A stretch of DNA of 64,000 bases from CAYFFO01 sp964342485 (GTDB taxonomy: Bacteria; Chloroflexota; Dehalococcoidia; Lucifugimonadales; CAJWER01): NCBI GenBank assembly GCA_964342485.1, contig CAYFFO010000002.1, forward strand, positions 1-64,000, in the 5' to 3' direction. A program made the translations under genes and the position numbers. The notes under the pieces are model-generated. The model was not told the DNA's origin. It did not search any database and was given only the letters and a program-made list of their open reading frames with translations. This document shows, one piece after another, positions 9,023-18,295 of this stretch. Each line of letters starts with the position of its first letter. The first letter of the stretch is position 1.

Positions 9023-11278
9023 ATGAACATTCTAAGTCTGATTCAATATTTAAACCCAATAAAGTTCTTTGCAACGGTCGCTATCTTTATAGTTTTGTCT
9101 TCTGGTTGCAATCCTAATGAAGCCGTTGTTAAAAAAGATATGACAGAAAACGAAACTTTTTCTCCAACTAGTACCTCAGCAAGATTCGTGAAACTGGAAA
9201 CCAATAATGAAACTTTCGTTACCAATATGAAAAATTCTAGGCAAAGACACGTAGCAACCGTTTTGCTGAACGGTAAATTACTGGTTACAGGGGGCACTGA
9301 TGAATTTGGTACCTCACCACTCGCTGAGATATACGACCCCTTAACTAATATATGGACTCCACTAACAGCAATGAGGTATGCACGTACCTTGCATAGTGCT
9401 ACTTTACTGCCAAACGGGAAAGTACTAGTCGCAGGAGGAGAAGATAGTTCAGGTCGAATGCGAAGAGTTGAAATCTTTGATCCTGATACCTACTCATGGG
9501 AAACAGGGCCTGACCTGCTTACAATTAGAGGAGGGCATACTTCAACCTTGCTGAAAGATGGGAGCATTCTTCTGGTTGGTGGAATTGCAGCGAATCCCAC
9601 TAACTCTGTAGAACTTTTGGACAGCACAACTGGTGAGTGGAATACCATCGAATCGATGTTGCAAAAACGAGCTTTTCATACAGCGACTTTACTCAACGAT
9701 AACCGAGTCTTAGTTATTGGTGGCGCTCTCCTTAATGATGCTTCCGGAATCAACACTGCTGAAATATATAACCCTGTAGATAATTCATGGTCCTCAGCAG
9801 GGAAAATGAAAATAGGTCGCTCATTTCACACTGCCACTCTTATATCTGATAATCGTGTACTTGTTGTCGGTGGGCATAAAGATCAAAAATTTGCCGAAAT
9901 ATATGATCCTCGCCTCAACTCTTGGACAAAAGTAGGCATGATGGAAATAGCCAGGAGAAACCACACAGCGAATCTTATGCCTAACGGGGATGTCCTTATT
10001 ACAGGAGGAAGTAATTCTGAAGAGATACCTGTTAAAGACGCTGAAATTTTCGAGGTTGACTCTGGGATTTTTAAGCCTGCTGGTAATATGGATTTATCTC
10101 GTCAAAACCATACTTCTACATTACTGGTAAATGGTAAAATTATTATTGTAGGCGGCGGCGGTACTGATAGAGTTCTTAATACCACAGAATTTTTTGACCC
10201 TGAACTCAAACGTTGGCTCGTAGATGGCTCACTTGGATCTTGGTATTTTGCAAATAATCTGAATCAAAGCCGTACAAACCACACAGCAACCTTATTGCCT
10301 GATGGCAAGATCTTAGTAACAGGTGGTCATACAAAAAATCTTGCCCTTGGTGAAAACGCTCGTTTAGGAAAAACAGTAGTCCTTAAATCTGCAGAAATAT
10401 ATGACCCAATCAGCAAAACATGGACAGATACCGCAGAAATGAATACGGAGCGCAGTGACCACAAAGCTATTCTGATAAATGGCGATAAAGTCCTGGTTTC
10501 TGGAGGCTACTTCCTAAAAAAATCGGATTCAGAAAACAAAAGAACTATGGAAGTAATATCTACAGCTGAAATTTACAATCCAACAACTGAAGTTTGGACA
10601 ACAATAACTGATATGCAAATACCAAGACAAAGACATTCAATGATAACTCTACCAGATAACCGCATACTAGTTAGTGGTGGAGATAGTGGCCAAGATGCAC
10701 TAGGATCAGCTGAAATATATGACCCGGATTCAAACACTTGGAAATTGACAGCTAACATGCTATATCAACGCTCATTCCCGGTTATGGTAAAAATACCCGA
10801 TAATAAAATCATGGTCTTTGGTGGTGCCGGAGGGACATCTGAAATATTTGATACTGCAACAGAAAAATGGACAGAAACTGGGTTGATGTCAACCCGTATT
10901 ACAAGATCAGCAGTAACAACATTAGCCGACGGCAGAGTAATATCTGCAGGTGGGTTTGGACCAAAGGGAAGTCTGGATTCAGCTGAAATATATGATCCCA
11001 ACTCCAAATCTTGGACATTAATTGAACCTCTACCCGAAAAAAAAGTTGGGCCGACAGGTACTAGATTGTTAAACGGGACTATCTTGGTACTAGGAGGTCG
11101 TTTTTCAGAAGCTATGTTACTCAACCCTATTTCCCTATCATGGACAAGTGCTGGTAAACTTAGCCAGTCTCGAAAGGGACATACTGCTACTATTACAAAT
11201 GATGGGAGCGTAGTAATAATAGGAGGAGAAGCCAGAAACTCAAATATCCATGTTAGTACAGAAATTTACAAACCTTAA
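9023..11278 (+). CDS. Large kelch-repeat lipoprotein, 14 repeats
   Basis: A 751-aa predicted lipoprotein: signal peptide with lipobox L-S-S-G-C (C29), a short polar linker to about residue 70, then 14 consecutive kelch motifs of about 45-60 residues to the C-terminus. Typical units read R-x-x-H-T-A-T-L-L-x-N/D-G-K/R-V-L-V-x-G-G, then an A-E-I-Y-D-P strand and W-T. Fourteen repeats would make two seven-bladed propellers. The seventh unit has an extra insertion (VDGSLGSWYFANNL) where a domain boundary would lie. No galactose-oxidase copper ligands or other catalytic signature is evident, so a binding or adhesion role at the cell surface is the safest inference. It is a paralogue of the preceding gene, 64 bases away, and its stop overlaps that of convergent pth. 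Confidence 0.88.
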   Translation: MNILSLIQYLNPIKFFATVAIFIVLSSGCNPNEAVVKKDMTENETFSPTSTSARFVKLETNNETFVTNMKNSRQRHVATVLLNGKLLVTGGTDEFGTSPLAEIYDPLTNIWTPLTAMRYARTLHSATLLPNGKVLVAGGEDSSGRMRRVEIFDPDTYSWETGPDLLTIRGGHTSTLLKDGSILLVGGIAANPTNSVELLDSTTGEWNTIESMLQKRAFHTATLLNDNRVLVIGGALLNDASGINTAEIYNPVDNSWSSAGKMKIGRSFHTATLISDNRVLVVGGHKDQKFAEIYDPRLNSWTKVGMMEIARRNHTANLMPNGDVLITGGSNSEEIPVKDAEIFEVDSGIFKPAGNMDLSRQNHTSTLLVNGKIIIVGGGGTDRVLNTTEFFDPELKRWLVDGSLGSWYFANNLNQSRTNHTATLLPDGKILVTGGHTKNLALGENARLGKTVVLKSAEIYDPISKTWTDTAEMNTERSDHKAILINGDKVLVSGGYFLKKSDSENKRTMEVISTAEIYNPTTEVWTTITDMQIPRQRHSMITLPDNRILVSGGDSGQDALGSAEIYDPDSNTWKLTANMLYQRSFPVMVKIPDNKIMVFGGAGGTSEIFDTATEKWTETGLMSTRITRSAVTTLADGRVISAGGFGPKGSLDSAEIYDPNSKSWTLIEPLPEKKVGPTGTRLLNGTILVLGGRFSEAMLLNPISLSWTSAGKLSQSRKGHTATITNDGSVVIIGGEARNSNIHVSTEIYKP

Positions 11279-11847
11279 CCTGAATTATTAAATTCATTCA
11301 TCGAGTGATCAATACCAAAACCTATTATAGACTCGATCGCCATAACACTAACTTCCAAAGCTCGATTAATTTCCGGGATTTCTTCGGGTCCGAATCTACC
11401 AAGAACGTGACCAATTTCCTCAATATATTCATCTGGTCTACCAATCCCAATTCTCAACCTAGCAAATTCCTCGGTCCCTAAAGCTCTAATAATTGATTTA
11501 ACTCCATTGTGTCCACCGGCACTACCCCTGGCCCGAATCCTTATAAACCCAAGCTGTAAATCCATATCATCATAAACCACTAAAATGTCGTCCGATGAGA
11601 CTCTAAATTTGGTTATAATAGATGTGATAGCATTTCCAGTATTGTTTACAAATGTTTTGGGCTTTACTAGCACCACTGACTTGCCTGCTATTTGCCCCTG
11701 TCCATAAAAATAAAAACGATGATTTTCAACAATATCTATACTGTGAGATTCTGAAATTTGATCTACACACATATTGCCTACATTATGTCTTGTATTTTCA
11801 TAAGATTGGCCCGGATTTCCAAGACCAATGATTATTTTGGATATCAA
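11275..11847 (-). CDS. pth: Peptidyl-tRNA hydrolase
   Basis: A 190-aa enzyme that recycles tRNA from prematurely released peptidyl-tRNA. The family start KIIIGLGNPGQSYENTRHNVG carries the catalytic-site Asn and His (N-T-R-H-N). The middle segment VVYDDMDLQLGFIRIR with the catalytic Asp, and GSAGGHNGVKSI, are also canonical. The TTG start is preceded by GGGGGTG. Its last codon overlaps the stop of the kelch gene, a convergent four-base overlap (11275-11278). Confidence 0.96.
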   Translation of the reverse strand: MISKIIIGLGNPGQSYENTRHNVGNMCVDQISESHSIDIVENHRFYFYGQGQIAGKSVVLVKPKTFVNNTGNAITSIITKFRVSSDDILVVYDDMDLQLGFIRIRARGSAGGHNGVKSIIRALGTEEFARLRIGIGRPDEYIEEIGHVLGRFGPEEIPEINRALEVSVMAIESIIGFGIDHSMNEFNNSG

Positions 11848-11944
11848 ACGACACCCCCAAAATAGTTATATAGGTATTTTGAACACATTTGTAAGCCAAC
11901 CTAAATCAATCTACTCACAGTACAATACCGAAATTAACATAAGT

Positions 11945-12820
11945 TTAAGTCGATATTACTTCTCCACTCCGCCCGCCTTTTTTTAATATAACTCTTATTC
12001 CGTCGATACAAATACCTCTATCTACAGCTTTACACATGTCATAAATAGAAAGTGCAGCAACACTCACAGCTGTTAATGCTTCCATCTCTACACCAGTTTT
12101 GCCTGAAGCTCTTACAGTTGATTCTATTTGTATAGATGATTGCAATTTGTCAATTTTCAACTCAACATCAATTTTATCTAGAACAATAGGATGGCACAGT
12201 GGTATCAGGTCGGAAGTGCGTTTAGCAGCAGTTATACCTGCTATGCGTGCGACTGTAAGAACGTCACCTTTAGCTATAGAGTTAGATTCGATCAAATCTA
12301 TAGTATCTGATTTCATAATAACAGCACCTATGGCCTTAGCAATTCGTACAGTTACATCTTTATCTCCTACATCAACCATATTTGCCTTACCTTTGGCATC
12401 AAGATGAGTAAATCCGTCATTTTGCTGATGGGTCTCAAGGAATCTAGCTTCATTATTTGCCAATGAATCAGCCTCCTCATTCAGAGGATCTCCTGAATGG
12501 CCTTTAACCCATTTCCAATTAATGCTTCTTTTTAATATCTCATAATCCAGTTTTTCCCAAAGATCCAGGTTAGCCTTGCGTTTCCAGTTCTTTGTCATTG
12601 TATTGATAACATACATGCTGTCGGTATAAACAGTCACAGAAGAATTTTCTGGGACAGAAGCCAATCCTTCAACTACAGCACGTATCTCCATACGATTATT
12701 TGTGGTTTCATGTTCCGCTCCTTTTAATTGAGTTTTTTTTCCGTCTGTAAGCACAATTGCTGCCCACCCTCCAGTTCCAGGATTACCCAGACATGCTCCG
12801 TCAGTATATATATCAACCAC
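11945..12820 (-). CDS. Fusion of RNase HI and MoaC (cyclic pyranopterin monophosphate synthase)
   Basis: One uninterrupted 291-codon frame holding two complete enzymes. Residues 1-130 are RNase HI, with the acidic catalytic set D7 (IYTDGACLGNPG), E45 (NNRMEIRAV), D67 (VYTDSMYV) and D118 (EEADSLANNEA), and H108 in WVKGHSGDP. Residues 136-291 are MoaC, starting FTHLDAKGKANMVDVGDKD and containing SDLIPLCHPIV, MEALTAVSVAALSIYDMCKA and the terminal KKGGRSG. MoaC makes cyclic pyranopterin monophosphate from the MoaA product, and moaA lies 60 bases upstream in the same operon. GTG start with GGAG seven bases before it. Both halves look catalytically intact, and I see no stop or start signal at the junction. 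Confidence 0.9.
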   Translation of the reverse strand: MVDIYTDGACLGNPGTGGWAAIVLTDGKKTQLKGAEHETTNNRMEIRAVVEGLASVPENSSVTVYTDSMYVINTMTKNWKRKANLDLWEKLDYEILKRSINWKWVKGHSGDPLNEEADSLANNEARFLETHQQNDGFTHLDAKGKANMVDVGDKDVTVRIAKAIGAVIMKSDTIDLIESNSIAKGDVLTVARIAGITAAKRTSDLIPLCHPIVLDKIDVELKIDKLQSSIQIESTVRASGKTGVEMEALTAVSVAALSIYDMCKAVDRGICIDGIRVILKKGGRSGEVIST

Positions 12821-12880
12821 TTCTAATCTCCAAAATATCGATTACTCTATTATTTCTCTATACAGCAAATCATATTGTGA

Positions 12881-13885
12881 CTAACCCCCAATATGATACA
12901 TTTCTATCTTTTTTTTCTTGCCCGCTACAGAACTACGAATCTCCGAGTAACGATCAACTCGATTTTGCCATAAACCTATAATAAGCTTTCTAAGCTCGTA
13001 ATCATTAGCTCCAGTTCTTAAAGGACTTCGCAGATCTGTACCTTGATCAGAAAATAAACAGGTATAAACCGACCCTTCAGGAGAAAGTCGCAGTCGCGTG
13101 CAATCACTGCAAAACGGATTGGTAACCGATGTTATAACCCCTATTTCACCACCATCATCTTTGTACCTATACCTGTTTGCAACTTCACCTGGGTAGAGTG
13201 GTTTTAGCGCTTCTAGGGACATTTCTCGATCAATCATTTGTATTATTTCAGTCGCTGGCACCACTTCGCTCATATTCCAATTATTAAGTGTTCCTACATC
13301 CATATATTCGATAAAACGCAAAATATGTCCCCTATCGCGAACAAAATTAGCCAGCTGTAAAATAGTGTGATCATTAACACCACGTTGAATAACAGCGTTA
13401 ATCTTTATAGGAGTCAATCCGGCTTTTTCAGCAGATTTTATTCCTTCCAGTACACGATCAGGACCAAAATTGCGCCCGTTCATCCTTCTAAAAACATCTT
13501 CATCTAAAGTGTCTAGACTTATCGTTATTCTATTAAGCCCAGAATTTTTTAAAAGTTGAGCCTTCTGCGGAAGAAGATATCCATTAGTAGTCATCGTTAA
13601 ATCAACAATTTCAGGGATACAAGAAAGGTTGGCAATTAGTTCTTCAACTGAGTTTCGAACAAGTGGCTCTCCACCAGTAATTCTAATTTTGTTTACTCCA
13701 AGATTAGCAAATATACTAGCTAGCCTTGTGATTTCTTCAAATGTCAGCAGATCATCTTTTGGAAGAAATTGGTATCTATCACCATAAATTTCAGAAGGCA
13801 TACAATAAGGGCAACGGAAATTGCATCTATCTGTAACTGAGATACGTAAATCTTTTAGTTGTCTACCAAGTTTGTCAGATGTCAT
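12881..13885 (-). CDS. moaA: GTP 3',8-cyclase MoaA
   Basis: A 334-aa radical-SAM enzyme, first step of molybdenum cofactor synthesis (GTP to 3',8-cyclo-7,8-dihydro-GTP). The radical-SAM cluster motif is C21-x3-C25-x2-C28 (TDRCNFRCPYC), followed by the SAM-binding RITGGEPLVR. The second, C-terminal [4Fe-4S] motif is NPFCSDCTRLRLSPEGSVYTC. The chain ends in the conserved Gly-Gly tail (MYHIGG) needed for activity. The start overlaps the rdgB stop by four bases (ATGA), indicating translational coupling, and the RNase HI::MoaC gene follows, so both early Moco enzymes are co-expressed. Confidence 0.97.
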   Translation of the reverse strand: MTSDKLGRQLKDLRISVTDRCNFRCPYCMPSEIYGDRYQFLPKDDLLTFEEITRLASIFANLGVNKIRITGGEPLVRNSVEELIANLSCIPEIVDLTMTTNGYLLPQKAQLLKNSGLNRITISLDTLDEDVFRRMNGRNFGPDRVLEGIKSAEKAGLTPIKINAVIQRGVNDHTILQLANFVRDRGHILRFIEYMDVGTLNNWNMSEVVPATEIIQMIDREMSLEALKPLYPGEVANRYRYKDDGGEIGVITSVTNPFCSDCTRLRLSPEGSVYTCLFSDQGTDLRSPLRTGANDYELRKLIIGLWQNRVDRYSEIRSSVAGKKKKIEMYHIGG

Positions 13886-14502
13886 TTTCCTCTACTACTC
13901 CGGAATCCTTTATGCCACTCGGATACTATTCCCAAGTTTGATATTAGTTTATTAATGGCTATCCCTCTATGACTTATTTGATTTTTTTCCTTCAATGATA
14001 ATTGCGCCATTGTTTTGCCAAATTGTTCCACTAAAAAAACTGGGTCATATCCAAACCCTTTAGAACCAGTAGGCTTATCAATAATCCGACCTTCACATAT
14101 TCCTGTGTGAATAAGGGGAGTAAACCCCATTCTAGCTATCACTATTACACAACGAAAACGAGCAGTCCAATTACTCTTTGAAATATGGCTTAAATTACTT
14201 AGCAGCAACTGGACATTATCATTATCATCTGAACCAACCCCAGCATATCTTGAAGATAACACACCAGGTGAACCATTTAGCCCGTCTACTTCTAAACCGG
14301 AATCATCTGATAAAGTTGTTAATCCACTTATTTTGGAATAGCTCACCGCTTTCTTAACTGCATTTTCTTCAAAAGTTGTGCCATCTTCCTCAACCAATTC
14401 TTCAATCCCTACTTCATCTAGTGAAGTTAAATCAAATCCACGATCACTTAATAGTGAATTCAGTTCACGCAATTTCCCTGAATTCCGAGTAGCAACGAGC
14501 AT
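13882..14502 (-). CDS. rdgB: dITP/XTP pyrophosphatase (HAM1/RdgB family)
   Basis: A non-canonical purine NTP pyrophosphatase of about 206 aa. The N-terminal nucleotide motif reads LVATRNSGKLREL. The metal and catalytic region has FEENAVKKA and TLSDDSGLEVDGLNG, and the C-terminal part has GFGYDPVF and SHRGIA. The enzyme clears dITP/XTP from the nucleotide pool. A TTG seven codons upstream (14523) is an alternative start. Neither has a clear Shine-Dalgarno, and I prefer the ATG because it sits at the family start. First gene of the rdgB-moaA-(rnhA::moaC) operon, overlapping moaA by four bases. Confidence 0.94.
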   Translation of the reverse strand: MLVATRNSGKLRELNSLLSDRGFDLTSLDEVGIEELVEEDGTTFEENAVKKAVSYSKISGLTTLSDDSGLEVDGLNGSPGVLSSRYAGVGSDDNDNVQLLLSNLSHISKSNWTARFRCVIVIARMGFTPLIHTGICEGRIIDKPTGSKGFGYDPVFLVEQFGKTMAQLSLKEKNQISHRGIAINKLISNLGIVSEWHKGFRSSRGK

Positions 14503-14692
14503 TTTGGGTAAAGATTTAATCAATTTAAATATAAAAAGTTATTATCAGAATTTTAATCTATTTTATATACCTCAGTACCAAAATAAAACACCACTAAGAA
14601 TTGAGCTAAAAACAACTGTATAACAACATCCAAAAAGGATGTAAAATTATAAATGTCTTCTATTTAAATATTAACCTCCACACTGTATGATC

Positions 14693-14721
14693 TTGATACT
14701 TGCATTATCCATACATAAAAT
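14693..14721 (+). promoter_or_regulatory. Promoter of the transketolase gene
   Basis: TTGATA (14693-14698), a 17-base spacer and TAAAAT (14716-14721). Both boxes are 5/6 matches with ideal spacing, 60 bases before the ATG. Confidence 0.55.
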
Positions 14722-14780
14722 AGGAATATAACTTCGACCCAGTAGAAATAAATCACCTACAGATGAGGAGGGATCATAAA

Positions 14781-16619
14781 ATGGCCGATATCGAACTCTG
14801 GCAAGAGTTGGGACAACAACTAAGGGTCGATTCTTTAAGATCGAGTGGAACAGCTGGCTCTGGGCACCCGACATCGTCAATGTCTGCTGCAGACCTAATA
14901 GCTGTTTTGATGACAAAGTATCTTAAATATGACTTCACGAAACCCGGAAATGTAAATAATGACCACCTTATATTTTCTAAAGGACATGCTTCGCCTCTTC
15001 TGTATTCTATGTACAGGGCTGCCGGGGTAATTAGTGAATCTGACTTACTAAGTTTTCGGCAATTTGGCAGCAAATTTCAAGGACATCCAACTCCGGCTAT
15101 TGACTGGGTAGATATCGCAACTGGATCTTTGGGACAAGGATTACCAATAGCGGCAGGAATAGCGCTTGCAGGAAAATACCTTGACCGTATACCTTACACC
15201 GTCTGGGTTCTTTGTGGAGATAGTGAAATGGCTGAAGGTTCAATGTGGGAAGCGCTTGAGTTAAGTTCATTTTCAAAACTAGATAACCTGATCGCCATAG
15301 TTGATGTAAATCGTCTAGGACAACGGGGAGAAACCAGATATGGCTGGGACTTGAATGCATATACAGGTCGTGCTAAGGCATTTGGCTGGCATACTATCCA
15401 AATAGACGGGCATGATTTCAAAGAAATTGATGCAGCTTATACTGAGGCTTTAAACATAAAAAATATGCCTACTTTAATAGTTGCTAAGACTATCAAGGGC
15501 AAAGGTAATATAGAGATTGAAGATATGGACGGGTTTCATGGTAAACCACTAGAAAATATCGAAGCAGCAATTGAACAACTCGGTGGAATAAGGAACATTA
15601 AAATAGATGTGAATACGCCTTCAATAACCCAGACCCTTCACAAGTTTGTTCCTAGCCAATTAGAATCTCCAAAATATACTATTGGCGACAAAGTGCCCAC
15701 CAGAAAAGCATATGGCGATTCTCTAGCACATATCGGTTCAATAAGAAACGATGTAGTGGCGTTAGATGCCGAAGTCAGTAACTCAACTTACTCAGATAGC
15801 TTTCAGGCACAATTCCCAGATAGATTTTTCGAAATGTTCATAGCTGAACAACAATTAGTTGCATCTGCAATAGGTATGCAGGTACAAGGTTGGAAACCGT
15901 TTGCGTCAACATTTGCCGCCTTTTTTGCTAGAGCTTTCGATTTTATTAGAATGGCAGCTGTTAGCGAAGCTGACATAAAGCTTGTTGGTTCACATGCCGG
16001 TGTATCTATTGGTCCTGATGGGCCTTCTCAAATGGGACTAGAAGACATTTCATCTATGAGATCCGTTTATGGCAGCACCGTATTATATCCTTCGGATCCA
16101 AATCAAACATCGTCACTTGTCAACCAAATAATTGATAGGAAGGGTATAGTTTATCTTCGAACAACACGCGAAGCTACACCAGTCTTATATGATGCCAGCG
16201 AAGATTTTCCAATTGGAGGATCTAAAATATTGTTATCATCTCCAGACGACGTGGTAACTGTAGTGGCAGCAGGGATCACACTACATGAAGCTGTAAAGGC
16301 GGCGAACAAACTTAAAGAAGACGGAATTCATGTTCGGTTAATAGACCTGTATTCTATAAAACCAATCGACTCTAAAACTCTACTAAAGGCAGCCAAAGAA
16401 ACTCGAAAAGTGGTCACTGTTGAAGACCATTGGCCTCAAGGAGGCTTAGGTGAAGCAGTCTTAGAAGTATTATCTCAAGAAAAAACCGGTACGCTTGTAA
16501 CCAAGTTGGCAGTGAGTTCCATGCCCACATCTGGTTCTCCTGAAGATTTGCTTTCGGCTGCTGGAATCGATTCTCAACATATTACTGAAGCGGTTAAGAA
16601 TTTGATTGCTTCAAGTTGA
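14781..16619 (+). CDS. tkt: Transketolase
   Basis: A 612-aa single-chain transketolase of the non-oxidative pentose phosphate pathway, TPP-dependent. The N-terminal PP domain has SKGHASPLLYSMYRA, TGSLGQGLPIAAGIALAGK and the TPP/Mg motif GDSEMAEGSMWEALE...VDVNRLGQRG. The Pyr domain includes FIAEQQLVASAIGMQVQGWK and a C-terminal domain follows. The length of about 610 resembles the shorter animal/archaeal-type enzyme rather than the 660-aa E. coli type. An earlier in-frame ATG at 14763 lies before the GAGGAGG ribosome-binding site, which instead serves the ATG at 14781. It appears to be a single-gene unit. Confidence 0.95.
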   Translation: MADIELWQELGQQLRVDSLRSSGTAGSGHPTSSMSAADLIAVLMTKYLKYDFTKPGNVNNDHLIFSKGHASPLLYSMYRAAGVISESDLLSFRQFGSKFQGHPTPAIDWVDIATGSLGQGLPIAAGIALAGKYLDRIPYTVWVLCGDSEMAEGSMWEALELSSFSKLDNLIAIVDVNRLGQRGETRYGWDLNAYTGRAKAFGWHTIQIDGHDFKEIDAAYTEALNIKNMPTLIVAKTIKGKGNIEIEDMDGFHGKPLENIEAAIEQLGGIRNIKIDVNTPSITQTLHKFVPSQLESPKYTIGDKVPTRKAYGDSLAHIGSIRNDVVALDAEVSNSTYSDSFQAQFPDRFFEMFIAEQQLVASAIGMQVQGWKPFASTFAAFFARAFDFIRMAAVSEADIKLVGSHAGVSIGPDGPSQMGLEDISSMRSVYGSTVLYPSDPNQTSSLVNQIIDRKGIVYLRTTREATPVLYDASEDFPIGGSKILLSSPDDVVTVVAAGITLHEAVKAANKLKEDGIHVRLIDLYSIKPIDSKTLLKAAKETRKVVTVEDHWPQGGLGEAVLEVLSQEKTGTLVTKLAVSSMPTSGSPEDLLSAAGIDSQHITEAVKNLIASS

Positions 16620-16650
16620 ATCAACGATCGAAATACCCAGATGCGAAACC

Positions 16651-18117
16651 TTATTCAAAAAAACTAATCACTGTACCAAACACTTGATTGCTTGGAGAAA
16701 AAATAATTGTCGTCTCTTTATCTTTTAATTTAACGGCAATAGAAACTTCTTGATCTAAAAATAAACGTGCTATATTTGAGTTTTCACCCAGAGATTCGAA
16801 CTTGCCCCCTGTCCTATTCTGGGTCAATGAAAGAAACAAATCGTAGAATTCGATCGCATCATTTAAAGTATCCCATACTACAGAAATTACAAGTAACCCG
16901 CTACCATCTATGTTTTTCAAAAGAACATAAGAATCACCTCCCCAACCTGCAGCAGCCTCTCGTCCCTGATCAATCGCACCTCCAGTCATCAAATATGATT
17001 GGAGAAATAATTCACCAAGCGTATCCTTCTGAACTATTACCCATCCAGGTCCCAATTTTTCAAGAAAGTCAGGTAAATATACAACTATCGGAGATTCGTC
17101 ATTCATGTACTTTTCTGGATGCAATATCTGTTCAGTAGACTGTGGCATATTAGAAAATGCTGCATCAATTGACTGCCAACCAAAGTCACGATAAAGCGAA
17201 GCGACAAAATCCCCGCCTTCTCTGTAAGGAAAGACATATTCTCTTTGCACCACATAAGGAGCTGCCCTGAAAACTTCTACCAAGCCTGGATCCGGTGCTC
17301 CTTCGGATTGTTGTCTCTCTTCAATTGTCATATTCTGATATAGATAATTCAGTTCAGTCATCCTTGCATCACCTTCCACCAAAGCGCGAAAAGCTAATAT
17401 AGCGTCTGAATTATCTTTTAATGATTCGTAAATGGACTGTATATCAAAATGTTGTTGCTGTAGAACATGTACAAATTCGTGTACATATGTTCTTTCATTA
17501 ACAGGTTCAAATTTTTCCGTATCGACTACTAAATAGACCGTATTAACTTCCCATCTATATAAACCTAACCCACCGACTGTATATAGAGACAAAAGCAATT
17601 CAATTAAGCTGTTTTGAGGAGAAATAATACCCATTGCTCTATAAAGAGCCTCATTATTATTTATCTTCTGTCTATCTTCTTCAAAGATTTCTATTAATAC
17701 GTCTCGAAGCTTTTCTCTGTCAATTAACTCCAGATTGAAAGATTTCTTTTTTGATAAATCTCTAAGTGCGCTGGTCCTCAATTCAACCGAACGTAGCAAT
17801 CTTTGAATGCGGTCTCCAGAAAGTGGAGTTGGGGTACCAAGTTTGATAATTGGGGTAGGGAGTATTATAGTAGGAGGCTCAAAAACAGGAGTAGGCTTCG
17901 GACTCTTGGAAATATAGGGAGTAGAAGTAGTTTGTTTAATAACGGAATTGCTACTTGTAGCCGTAATTTTATTGGTTAAACTAGGCGTAGATATGACTTT
18001 AAGCTCATCATCATCTAGGTTAATTCTACTACAGGCAAATAACACTCCTATATAAAATATCACGAAAATCAATCCTAAACTAACTTTAAATACATGCTTA
18101 TACGATATGGTATTCAA
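16651..18117 (-). CDS. Predicted lipoprotein with an HEFVH zincin-like motif
   Basis: A 488-aa protein I do not recognise as a named family. The signal peptide ends in a lipobox (L-F-A-C, C29), then comes a Ser/Thr/Pro-rich linker of about 70 residues, typical of surface-tethered proteins. The globular part has H213-E-F-V-H217 in a helix (YVHEFVHVLQQQHFDIQ) and a downstream E248 in ALVEGDARMTELNYLY, the pattern of a gluzincin-type metallopeptidase in which the second Glu is the third zinc ligand. This suggests an extracytoplasmic zinc-dependent peptidase, but the rest of the sequence gives no substrate clue. The start is TTG, and no Met lies between it and the signal sequence. It converges with transketolase. 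Confidence 0.7.
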   Translation of the reverse strand: MNTISYKHVFKVSLGLIFVIFYIGVLFACSRINLDDDELKVISTPSLTNKITATSSNSVIKQTTSTPYISKSPKPTPVFEPPTIILPTPIIKLGTPTPLSGDRIQRLLRSVELRTSALRDLSKKKSFNLELIDREKLRDVLIEIFEEDRQKINNNEALYRAMGIISPQNSLIELLLSLYTVGGLGLYRWEVNTVYLVVDTEKFEPVNERTYVHEFVHVLQQQHFDIQSIYESLKDNSDAILAFRALVEGDARMTELNYLYQNMTIEERQQSEGAPDPGLVEVFRAAPYVVQREYVFPYREGGDFVASLYRDFGWQSIDAAFSNMPQSTEQILHPEKYMNDESPIVVYLPDFLEKLGPGWVIVQKDTLGELFLQSYLMTGGAIDQGREAAAGWGGDSYVLLKNIDGSGLLVISVVWDTLNDAIEFYDLFLSLTQNRTGGKFESLGENSNIARLFLDQEVSIAVKLKDKETTIIFSPSNQVFGTVISFFE

Positions 18118-18212
18118 TTTGTGATTTGGTCAATCATTGGATTTTGTACTTTAAGAACACACCTCACAATTATAACCGAGTTAAGCTTTGATCAAAGTAG
18201 TTGTAATACTCG

Positions 18213-18242
18213 TTTACAATTCATGTAGTATTGACTTACTAT
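18213..18242 (+). promoter_or_regulatory. Possible promoter of the psp-like operon
   Basis: TTTACA (18213-18218) and TACTAT (18237-18242) with an 18-base spacer, 54 bases before the first start codon. No -24/-12 sigma54 element of the E. coli psp type is visible. Confidence 0.3.
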
Positions 18243-18295
18243 TTGAACACGAAATCAATTGACGTAAATAAAATGATCGTTTTTGGGAGAAAAAA

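Noticed and set aside
14626..14642. Hairpin ACATCC-AAAAA-GGATGT upstream of transketolase as a terminator
   Set aside because: The stem is only 6 bp and not followed by a T-run on either strand, so it gives no support for termination. rdgB diverges from this region.
16785..16830. tRNA-like string (GATTCGAAC) on the minus strand
   Set aside because: It falls inside the coding frame of the HEFVH lipoprotein gene, and no acceptor or anticodon stems can be formed around it.
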